Shown piece by piece: positions 1-5,390 of a DNA stretch of 5,643 nt; within the stretch, counting starts at the first letter, position 1, and each line of letters starts with the position of its first letter. The position numbers and the translations under genes were made by a program. The DNA is from Bacillota bacterium (GTDB taxonomy: Bacteria; Bacillota_E; Symbiobacteriia; JAMDAP01), in NCBI GenBank assembly GCA_023484675.1, contig JAMDAP010000110.1:1-5643 (forward strand). Reading direction: 5' to 3'. The notes beneath the pieces are model-generated. The model worked only from the letters and a program-made list of their open reading frames with translations. It had not been told where the DNA came from and made no database searches.

Positions 1-51
1 TTGGGCCGCCGGATTGCAAATCATCAGCCTTCTTCCTGGGAGTGAAGGGAA
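1..51. other. Sequence upstream of the aminotransferase; no gene assigned
   Basis: Frame 1 is open from the window edge to a TGA at 43-45, so this could be the tail of an upstream gene, but 14 codons are too few to recognise. The aminotransferase SD (GGGAG, 38-42) overlaps this end. No promoter motif is visible. Confidence 0.3.
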
Positions 52-1251
52 TTGCGGCTTTCCACCCGAGTTCGCGCCATAAGCCCATCGCCGACCCTGG
101 CCGTCGACAGCCTGACCAAGCAGATGTTGCAGGAAGGCAAGGACGTCATCAACTTCAGCGTTGGGGAACCGGACTTCGACACCCCGGAGCACATCAAGGA
201 CGCCGCGATTCAGGCCATGGCGGCAGGTTTCACCAAGTACACCGCCGTGGCCGGCATCAGCGAGCTGCGTCGGGCCATTGCAGAAAAGCTGGAAGCCGAC
301 AACGGCCTTGCCTACTCACCGGACCAGATCGTGGTCAGCAACGGAGGCAAGCATTCCCTCTACAACGTTTTCATGGCTCTGTGCGAGCCAGGCGACGAGG
401 TCATTCTGCAGGCCCCCTACTGGGTCAGCTACCCCGAAATCATCAAGCTGGCCGGCGGCATTCCGGTGGCAGTGGAAACCACGGCTCGGGACGGGTTCAA
501 GATGACGCCGGACATGATCCGGGAAAAGCTAACCCCGCGGACCCGTCTGGTCATCCTGAACAGCCCCAGCAATCCCACCGGTGCCGTTTACTCCCGCCGG
601 GAGCTGGAGGCCATCGCTGAGCTGGCCCTGGCCCAAGACCTGGTGGTGGTGGCCGACGAGATTTATGAAAAACTGGTCTACGACGGCACGGAGCATGTCA
701 GCATCGCGTCCCTCGGACCGGAGATGAAGAAGCGCACGGTCGTCATCAACGGCTTCTCCAAGGCCTACGCCATGACCGGTTGGCGGATGGGCTATGCCGC
801 TTCCGAACTTGATCTGGCCAAGGCCATGTCGGCCTTGCAGGGGCATTCCACCTCCAACGCGTCCTCCATTACCCAGAAGGCGGCCATCGCCGCCCTCAAG
901 GGGCCGCAGGACCCCATCGCGCGGATGGTGGAAGCCTTTTCCGAACGGCGCGACCTGACCGTCAAACTGGTGCGGGAGCTCCCGGGCTTCGATCTGCCCG
1001 GGGTGCCGCAGGGGGCCTTCTACGTTTTCCCGGATGTTTCCGGCCTGCTGGGGAAGACTATCGCCGGCCAGCGCATCGACTCCAGCGACCAGCTCTGTAA
1101 AGTGCTGCTGGCCCAGGCGGGCGCGGCCGTCGTCCCGGGCGGCGGCTTCGGCGCGCCGGGGTACGTGCGCATCTCCTACGCCACCCGCCAGGACCTGCTC
1201 CGGGAGGGGCTGGGGCGCATCAAGCGGGTGCTTCAGACAGCCTCGGCGTAA
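52..1251 (+). CDS. aspB: Class I PLP-dependent aminotransferase, aspartate aminotransferase type (AspB-like)
   Basis: Cytoplasmic PLP enzyme expected to interconvert aspartate and 2-oxoglutarate with oxaloacetate and glutamate. The 399-residue length is normal for the family. Visible fold-type I motifs are GEPDFDTP near the N-terminus, the SNPTG loop with Asn174, ADEIYE with Asp202 and Tyr205 that contact the cofactor, the Schiff-base lysine Lys237 in GFSKAYAMTGWRMGY with Arg245, and the substrate-carboxylate arginine Arg373 in YVRIS. Lys100 in GGKHSLYN aligns, from memory, with the lysine that recognises acidic side chains in Thermus AspAT, which favours an aspartate-type substrate. Some subgroup Ib members also act on prephenate, and this cannot be excluded. 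The TTG start at 52 is chosen because GGGAG at 38-42 lies 9 bases upstream and the protein then begins like known family members. murD follows closely and may be co-transcribed. Confidence 0.93.
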   Translation: MRLSTRVRAISPSPTLAVDSLTKQMLQEGKDVINFSVGEPDFDTPEHIKDAAIQAMAAGFTKYTAVAGISELRRAIAEKLEADNGLAYSPDQIVVSNGGKHSLYNVFMALCEPGDEVILQAPYWVSYPEIIKLAGGIPVAVETTARDGFKMTPDMIREKLTPRTRLVILNSPSNPTGAVYSRRELEAIAELALAQDLVVVADEIYEKLVYDGTEHVSIASLGPEMKKRTVVINGFSKAYAMTGWRMGYAASELDLAKAMSALQGHSTSNASSITQKAAIAALKGPQDPIARMVEAFSERRDLTVKLVRELPGFDLPGVPQGAFYVFPDVSGLLGKTIAGQRIDSSDQLCKVLLAQAGAAVVPGGGFGAPGYVRISYATRQDLLREGLGRIKRVLQTASA

Positions 1252-1255
1252 AGGC

Positions 1256-1263
1256 AAAGGTGG
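1256..1263 (+). promoter_or_regulatory. Shine-Dalgarno for murD, favouring ATG 1272
   Basis: AAAGGTGG ends 8 bases before ATG 1272, a good SD position. A competing GTG at 1260 in the same frame would add four residues and would use AAAGG at 1250-1254 with a 5-base gap. The ATG with the longer SD match is preferred, but the choice is not certain. Confidence 0.55.
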
Positions 1264-1271
1264 TATCAGAC

Positions 1272-2753
1272 ATGCGTCAGGAGCCATCTAATCAGCCAGG
1301 GCCGGCGCCACAGCCGGCCCTGGCTGTGTGCCTGCCCGGTCAGAGGGCAGCCGTGGTAGGCCTCGGCATTTCCAACCTGGCCGTCATCCGTTTTCTGCTT
1401 CGACGGGGCGCCCTGGTGACGGCCATGGACGCCAAGACGCCGGAGCAGCTGGGTGATCGCTATCGGCAACTGTCGTCCCTGGCGGAAGAGGCGGGGGTAG
1501 ATTCCGGCCGCCTGGAGCTGCGGCTGGGTTCCGGCTACCTGGACGGGCTGGCGCGGTTTCCCATCGCCTTCCTGGCCCCGGGATTGCCCAAGTCCCTGCC
1601 GCTGGTGCAAGCGGCACAGGAGGCGGGCACCATCCTGTCCAGCGAGGTCCACCTGGTCTTTGAGCTCTGCCGGGCTCCGATTCTGGGCATCACCGGCAGC
1701 GCCGGCAAGACCACCACCACTTCCCTGGCGGGGGAGATCATGAAGGCCACGGGACGGCCCACCTTCGTCGGCGGCAACATCGGCACCCCGCTCGTCGAAA
1801 CCGTCGAGTCCATCCCCCCCGGAGGCCAGGTGGTGCTGGAGCTGTCCAGCTTCCAGCTGCAGCTGCTGTCGCAAAGCCCCCCCATCGGTGTGGTGCTCAA
1901 CGTCAGCCCCAATCATCTGGACGTGCACGCCTCCATGGCGGAGTACATCGAGGCCAAGAAGAACATCTTCCGCTTTCAACGCCCCGATGACCTGACCGTC
2001 CTCAACGCCGACCGCCCCGAGACCCGGGCCATGGCTGCCGAGTGCCCCGGCCGGGTGGTTTGGTTCAGCCGCCTGGGGGAAGTGGAGCGGGGAGCCTTCG
2101 TTAAGGGCCGAGAGATTGTCGTTCGCGGCGAGGAAGGCGACCGGGCGGTGGCGGAGGTCGGGCAGATTAAAATCCTCGGCCTGCACAACCTGGAGAACGT
2201 GCTGGCGGCGGTGGCGGCCACCAGTCTGACGGGGGCCAGGCCGGAGGAGGCAGCCAAAGCCATCATCGCCTTTCCCGGGGTAGTCCACCGCCTGGAGTTG
2301 GTGCGCGAACTGGACGGTGTCCGCTACATCAACGACTCCATCGCCACCGCGCCGGACCGCACCCTGGCCGCGCTGCACACCCTGGGGGCGGGCGAGGGGC
2401 AGCCCGCCCGCCTGCTCCTGATCGCCGGCGGCTACGACAAGCATCTGCCCTTCGACCAACTGGCAGAAGCGATGCTGGGCAAGGTCCGGATTCTGTTGCT
2501 GCTCGGCCAGACCGCCGACCTGATCGAGCAGGCGGTACGGCGAGCCGCCGCGAAGCACGGCGGCCAGGGCGGACCTGCCATCGTGCGCGGCCACAGCCTT
2601 GACGAGATGGTGACCAGGGGCAGCGAGATGGCCCGCGACGGTGACGTGGTACTGCTTAGCCCGGCTTGCGCCAGCTATGATATGTATCGCAACTTTGAGG
2701 AACGCGGCGAGCACTTCCGGCGTCTGGTATCACAGCTGGGCGGCCGCCGCTGA
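1272..2753 (+). CDS. murD: UDP-N-acetylmuramoyl-L-alanine--D-glutamate ligase (MurD)
   Basis: Cytoplasmic ATP-dependent ligase that adds D-glutamate to UDP-MurNAc-L-Ala in peptidoglycan precursor synthesis. Numbering is from ATG 1272 (493 residues; typical MurD is about 440-460). The N-terminal nucleotide-sugar domain carries GLGISNLA from Gly30. The central ATPase domain has P-loop GSAGKTTTT (Lys146), ELSSFQL, SPNHLDVH and Lys229 in EAKKNIF, the position of the carbamylated lysine. The C-terminal domain has HRLE, NDSIAT (354-359), GGYDK (Lys390) and SPACASYDMYRNFEERG. Thr359, Lys390, Ser468 and Phe475 match the E. coli D-glutamate contacts Thr321, Lys348, Ser415 and Phe422, so D-Glu is the likely substrate. 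The usual Lys of NDSKAT is Ile357. An 18-residue Pro/Ala/Gln-rich leader precedes the conserved core and is encoded by a palindrome. GTG 1260 is an alternative start, and GTG 1326 a weaker one without an SD. Confidence 0.96.
   Translation: MRQEPSNQPGPAPQPALAVCLPGQRAAVVGLGISNLAVIRFLLRRGALVTAMDAKTPEQLGDRYRQLSSLAEEAGVDSGRLELRLGSGYLDGLARFPIAFLAPGLPKSLPLVQAAQEAGTILSSEVHLVFELCRAPILGITGSAGKTTTTSLAGEIMKATGRPTFVGGNIGTPLVETVESIPPGGQVVLELSSFQLQLLSQSPPIGVVLNVSPNHLDVHASMAEYIEAKKNIFRFQRPDDLTVLNADRPETRAMAAECPGRVVWFSRLGEVERGAFVKGREIVVRGEEGDRAVAEVGQIKILGLHNLENVLAAVAATSLTGARPEEAAKAIIAFPGVVHRLELVRELDGVRYINDSIATAPDRTLAALHTLGAGEGQPARLLLIAGGYDKHLPFDQLAEAMLGKVRILLLLGQTADLIEQAVRRAAAKHGGQGGPAIVRGHSLDEMVTRGSEMARDGDVVLLSPACASYDMYRNFEERGEHFRRLVSQLGGRR
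1293..1326. repeat. Perfect 14-bp inverted repeat inside the 5' end of murD
   Basis: The arms CAGCCAGGGCCGGC (1293-1306) and GCCGGCCCTGGCTG (1313-1326) are exact reverse complements separated by the 6-base loop GCCACA. In mRNA this would be a very stable GC-rich hairpin starting 21 bases after the murD ATG. It encodes the non-conserved leader of MurD (codons 8 to 18). No T-run follows, so it is not a standard intrinsic terminator. It could be a REP-like palindrome, a translation or RNA-stability element, or a coincidence of GC-rich sequence. Confidence 0.85.
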
Positions 2754-2806
2754 GGCGGAGGCACCCGCAGGGTCTCTGATCCCCAGCCTGTCGGCCCGGC
2801 ATCGGC

Positions 2807-2814
2807 GGAGGTGA
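2807..2814 (+). promoter_or_regulatory. Shine-Dalgarno that sets the dinB start at TTG 2820
   Basis: GGAGGTGA is close to a perfect anti-SD match. GGAGG ends 8 bases before TTG 2820. The in-frame GTG at 2811 overlaps this SD and has no comparable site upstream, so TTG 2820 is the better start. Confidence 0.75.
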
Positions 2815-2819
2815 AGTGC

Positions 2820-3869
2820 TTGCTTTCCATCATCCACTGCGACATGGACGCCTTCTTCGCCGCTGTGGAGCAACGGGACAGTCCCGAGTTGCGCGGCAAG
2901 CCAGTGGTCGTTGGCGGCCGGCCCGACTCCCGCGGCGTCGTCTCCACCGCTTCCTACGAAGCCAGGCGCTTTGGCGTGCACTCGGCCATGCCATCGCGGC
3001 AGGCCAAGAGGCTGTGCCCGGAGGCCGTCTTCGTCCGTCCCAGTTTCGACAAATACCAACGCGCTTCCGAACAGATTCGCCAGATCATGAGGCAGTTCTC
3101 CGATCGGGTGGAGCCCCTGTCCCTCGACGAGGCCTTTCTCGACGTCAGCCCCCAGGACGGCGTGCACATTGGGAGGCAGCTGAAGGAGGCTGTTCGCCGG
3201 CAGACTGGGCTGACGGCCTCAGTAGGTGTGTCCTATAATAAGTTCCTGGCCAAGCTGGCTTCGGACTGGAACAAGCCGGATGGCTTCATGGTCATCGACG
3301 AATACCGCGCTGCCGAGCTCTTGCCTGGGCTGCCGGTCCGCCACCTCTGGGGTGTGGGCGAGCGCACGGAGGAACTGTTGGTGAGCCTGGGCATTCATAC
3401 TGTGGCCGACCTTCTGGCAGCCGGCGAGCGCCGCCTGGAGCCGGTCCTGGGCCGCCGGGCCCACGAGCTTGTGCTGCTGGCCCGAGGCGTGGACTACCGG
3501 CCCGTGCAGCCGGAACATGAAACCAAGTCCATCGGTGCCGAGACCACCTTTGATGTGGATCAGGCGCGGCTTGATACTCTGCTGGAGGTCATGCGCGAGT
3601 ACGCCGATGACTTGGCGGCCCGCCTGCGCCTGGAGCGAATGAAGGCCAAGACAGTGACCGTCAAGCTTCGCTACGATAACTTCCGTAATCAGACCCGCTC
3701 GCTCACCCTGCCTGAACCCACTGACGAACCCCTGGTGCTCTACGCCGCGGCCGAAGACCTGTTGGCCCGCCTGGAGGTAGATGCGGAGCACCGGGTTCGC
3801 CTGATCGGTCTGCAGGTGGCGCATTTCCTGCATCCCGGCGATCCGATACAGCTGTCCCTGCCCCTGTAA
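2820..3869 (+). CDS. dinB: DNA polymerase IV (Y-family translesion polymerase, DinB)
   Basis: Error-prone Y-family polymerase that copies past damaged template bases. From TTG 2820 it is 349 residues, close to E. coli Pol IV (351). Numbering then coincides with E. coli: catalytic Asp8 in DMDAFF, steric-gate Phe13, and Asp103-Glu104 in SLDEAFLD, all present. SASYEARRFGVHSAMP (fingers), SVGVSYNKFLAKLASDWNKPDG (about 134-155), and the helix-hairpin-helix GVGERTEELLVSLGIHTVADLL (about 178-199) follow in order. The little-finger domain begins near residue 236 at KSIGAETTF. The protein ends in QLSLPL (344-349), a canonical beta sliding-clamp binding peptide, so the polymerase appears intact and recruitable to the replisome. 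It lies 66 bases after murD with no evident promoter or LexA box in the gap, so it may be transcribed with murD. Confidence 0.96.
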   Translation: MLSIIHCDMDAFFAAVEQRDSPELRGKPVVVGGRPDSRGVVSTASYEARRFGVHSAMPSRQAKRLCPEAVFVRPSFDKYQRASEQIRQIMRQFSDRVEPLSLDEAFLDVSPQDGVHIGRQLKEAVRRQTGLTASVGVSYNKFLAKLASDWNKPDGFMVIDEYRAAELLPGLPVRHLWGVGERTEELLVSLGIHTVADLLAAGERRLEPVLGRRAHELVLLARGVDYRPVQPEHETKSIGAETTFDVDQARLDTLLEVMREYADDLAARLRLERMKAKTVTVKLRYDNFRNQTRSLTLPEPTDEPLVLYAAAEDLLARLEVDAEHRVRLIGLQVAHFLHPGDPIQLSLPL

Positions 3870-3902
3870 GCTAGTGGCAGGCATTGCACATTATTGCAGT
3901 CG

Positions 3903-3929
3903 TTTACGCGCGATGAACATTTTCGTAAA
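3903..3929. promoter_or_regulatory. Candidate operator: inverted repeat TTTACG-N15-CGTAAA
   Basis: Two exact 6-bp reverse-complementary half-sites have centres 21 bp apart, about two helical turns, which suits a dimeric DNA-binding protein. The element ends 4 bases before the predicted -35. A 6-bp match can occur by chance, so this is tentative. Confidence 0.35.
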
Positions 3930-3933
3930 GATG

Positions 3934-3963
3934 TTGAGCGGAGCCCCCTCGTTATGCTATTTT
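3934..3963 (+). promoter_or_regulatory. Sigma-A type promoter with extended -10 for the XRE-TPR gene
   Basis: A -35 like TTGAGC (3934-3939, 4 of 6 to consensus) is followed after 18 bases by TATTTT (3958-3963, 4 of 6), preceded by the extended -10 dinucleotide in TGCTATTTT. Transcription would begin near 3970, at the SD, giving a very short leader of roughly 16 bases. Confidence 0.6.
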
Positions 3964-3969
3964 AACCGT

Positions 3970-3978
3970 AGGAGGAGG
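3970..3978 (+). promoter_or_regulatory. Strong Shine-Dalgarno for the XRE-TPR gene
   Basis: AGGAGGAGG holds two overlapping AGGAGG cores; the second (3973-3978) ends 7 bases before ATG 3986 and fixes that start over the in-frame GTG 3989, ATG 3998 and ATG 4001. Its 3' half lies in the right arm (3975-3982) of an inverted repeat. Confidence 0.8.
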
Positions 3979-3985
3979 GGGCGCC

Positions 3986-5308
3986 ATGGTGTTTGAGATG
4001 ATGCCGACCACGTTCGGTCAAAGACTGCGGTATATCCGCAAACGCGTCCGTGGCATGACGCTGGAGGAAGTAGCCCAGCCCCGCTATACCAAGGGATTCC
4101 TCAGCTTGCTTGAAAACGACAAGGCGCAGCCGTCTTCGGAGGCCTTGGAGTACCTGGCCAACAAATTGCAGGTGGCGCGCAGCCAATTACTGGGCGAGCC
4201 GGGCGAAACGCACCGGCTCGTACAGGTGCAGCTGACACGCAGCCGGGCCTTTCGCCTGCAGAGTGACGCCAATGGTGCCTACAACGCGGCCGTCGAGGCC
4301 ATGCAGACCTTGAACCTCTCGCCAGAACTGCGGTTTCGGGGCGAGTGCGAGCTGGCCCTTGGTCTTGCCGAACTGCTGCGGGACAATCCCGACGATGCCG
4401 TGGAGCATCTGGAACGGGCCGGGGAGGACTTCAATCGGGCCGGTGCCACGGACCGGTTAGCTGAGCTGGAGATCCATTTGGGCCGTGTGGCACACCTTCA
4501 GAAGGATTTGCGACGGACCCAGGACCACTACCTGAAGTCCTTGGAGTACATGGATCAGATGGCGCAGTTTGACGCTGAGTTGAAGCTCCAACTCTTCTCC
4601 AGCCTGGGGGCAACCTGCCAGGCGCTCGGCGACATGAAGGAAGCCACCAAATGGTACGAAAAGGGCGTGGAGCTGGCCGAGCAGGTGTCCGACCCCAAGG
4701 CGGCGGCGGGCCTGTTCATGAACCTCGGCGCTTCCTACCAGGAGCGCGGTGACCTTGCTTTTAGCCTGCAATACTCGCAGAAGGCCCTGGATATCTTCCA
4801 GGCCGAGCAGCAAAAGAGCTTGTTGGCCGACATGCACAACAATATTGGCTGGCTGTACGCCAGTCAGGACCGCTGGGATCAGGCCCTGCCGCATTATGAG
4901 GAAAGCCTACGCCTGCGCCGTCAGGATCCGGGCAGCATCTCGCGCAGCGGTTACACCTACGCCGAACTGGCCCGCTACTACCTGCGGGTGGGCCGCTTGG
5001 CGGAGGCTGAGCAGTACGGCACCGAGGCCCTTCGGCTGGTGAAGGGCGAGAACCGCATGCAGGAAGAAGGCGAGATCTTGGCCACCTTGGCCGGGGTCCA
5101 CGCCGCCCGCAACCGTTACAATGAGGCCGAGGCCCTGTACCGTCAGGCCGCGCTGGCCTTTGCCGAGGCCGGCCAGGTAGCGCGTCAGGCGGAGATGCTG
5201 TCAACTATCGGCCAGATGTGGAATAACGCAGGCGAACCGGGTCGCGCCAACACCGCTCTGGTGGAGGCCGTGGGTCTCCTGCAGAAGGCCGCCGCTCCCG
5301 CCCGCTAG
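3986..5308 (+). CDS. XRE-family helix-turn-helix regulator with eight TPR repeats (RRNPP-like architecture)
   Basis: A 440-residue cytoplasmic protein. Residues about 9-71 form an XRE/Cro-type DNA-binding domain: GQRLRYIRKRV, the helix-turn-helix MTLEEVAQPRYTKGFLSLLENDK, then PSSEALEYLANKL. The rest is tandem TPR helices with conserved starts near residues 125, 165, 207, 247, 287, 328, 368 and 408 (for example LGASYQERGDLAFSLQYSQKAL), a period of about 40 rather than the classic 34. This spacing recalls Rap and LGN-type repeats. There is no signal peptide or membrane segment. The architecture matches Bacillota regulators such as the RRNPP peptide sensors, but many XRE-TPR proteins have no known ligand, so the signal and targets here are unknown. 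The gene has its own promoter and a strong terminator, so it is probably monocistronic. Autoregulation is possible, given the symmetric elements at its promoter. Confidence 0.9.
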   Translation: MVFEMMPTTFGQRLRYIRKRVRGMTLEEVAQPRYTKGFLSLLENDKAQPSSEALEYLANKLQVARSQLLGEPGETHRLVQVQLTRSRAFRLQSDANGAYNAAVEAMQTLNLSPELRFRGECELALGLAELLRDNPDDAVEHLERAGEDFNRAGATDRLAELEIHLGRVAHLQKDLRRTQDHYLKSLEYMDQMAQFDAELKLQLFSSLGATCQALGDMKEATKWYEKGVELAEQVSDPKAAAGLFMNLGASYQERGDLAFSLQYSQKALDIFQAEQQKSLLADMHNNIGWLYASQDRWDQALPHYEESLRLRRQDPGSISRSGYTYAELARYYLRVGRLAEAEQYGTEALRLVKGENRMQEEGEILATLAGVHAARNRYNEAEALYRQAALAFAEAGQVARQAEMLSTIGQMWNNAGEPGRANTALVEAVGLLQKAAAPAR

Positions 5309-5344
5309 GTCCGCAATGGGAGTGGGGAGCGAATGAAAATACAA

Positions 5345-5380
5345 AGCGTCCCGGGCAGTGGCCCGGGACGCTCATTTTAT
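5345..5380. terminator. Bidirectional intrinsic terminator between convergent genes
   Basis: AGCGTCCCGGGC (5345-5356) and GCCCGGGACGCT (5361-5372) form a perfect 12-bp stem with the 4-base loop AGTG. On the + strand CATTTTAT follows; on the - strand the stem is followed by TTGTATTTT. It lies 36 bases after the XRE-TPR stop and 18 bases past the stop of the convergent gene, so it can serve both transcripts. Confidence 0.92.
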
Positions 5381-5390
5381 GGCTCAGAGC

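Larger units (their letters stand above)
3870..3985. other. Intergenic regulatory region between dinB and the XRE-TPR regulator
   Basis: This 116-base region is AT-richer than its surroundings. From left to right it holds a direct repeat ATTGCA (3883-3888 and 3893-3898, 10-base period), an inverted repeat TTTACG/CGTAAA (3903-3908 and 3924-3929), a likely promoter (3934-3963), and an inverted repeat GCCCCCTC/GAGGGGGC (3943-3950 and 3975-3982) whose right arm overlaps the SD. No convincing terminator for dinB is visible here. Confidence 0.7.

Noticed and set aside
529..1287. A 252-codon open frame on the minus strand opposite the aminotransferase
   Set aside because: It is a shadow of the aminotransferase reading frame with no recognisable domain.
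1814..1883. Two C7 homopolymer runs in murD (1814-1820 and 1877-1883), considered as phase-variable slippage sites
   Set aside because: Runs of seven C are expected in GC-rich coding sequence, both fit the intact MurD frame (Pro-Pro codons), and an essential gene is an unlikely phase-variation target.
2386..2409. 8-bp inverted repeat GGGCGGGC/GCCCGCCC inside the murD C-terminal domain
   Set aside because: It lies in a variable loop of coding sequence made of G and C only, shows no T-run or SD nearby, and is probably a chance product of composition.
1266..2714. A 482-codon open frame on the minus strand opposite murD
   Set aside because: The + strand frame has full MurD motifs. The antisense frame is low-complexity in composition with no recognisable domain, as expected opposite a GC-rich gene with strong third-position bias.
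2744..2758. 5-bp hairpin CCGCC/GGCGG at the murD stop codon, considered as a terminator before dinB
   Set aside because: The stem is too short, there is no T-tract, and dinB follows with its own SD.
3858..3880. Inverted repeat CTGCC/GGCAG around the dinB stop, considered as a terminator
   Set aside because: The stem is only 5 bp with a 13-base loop and no T-run follows.
3895..3924. Alternative promoter TTGCAG-N18-CATTTT upstream of the regulator
   Set aside because: The -10 match is poorer than TGCTATTTT, and the extended -10 at 3955-3963 is better placed for the gene start.
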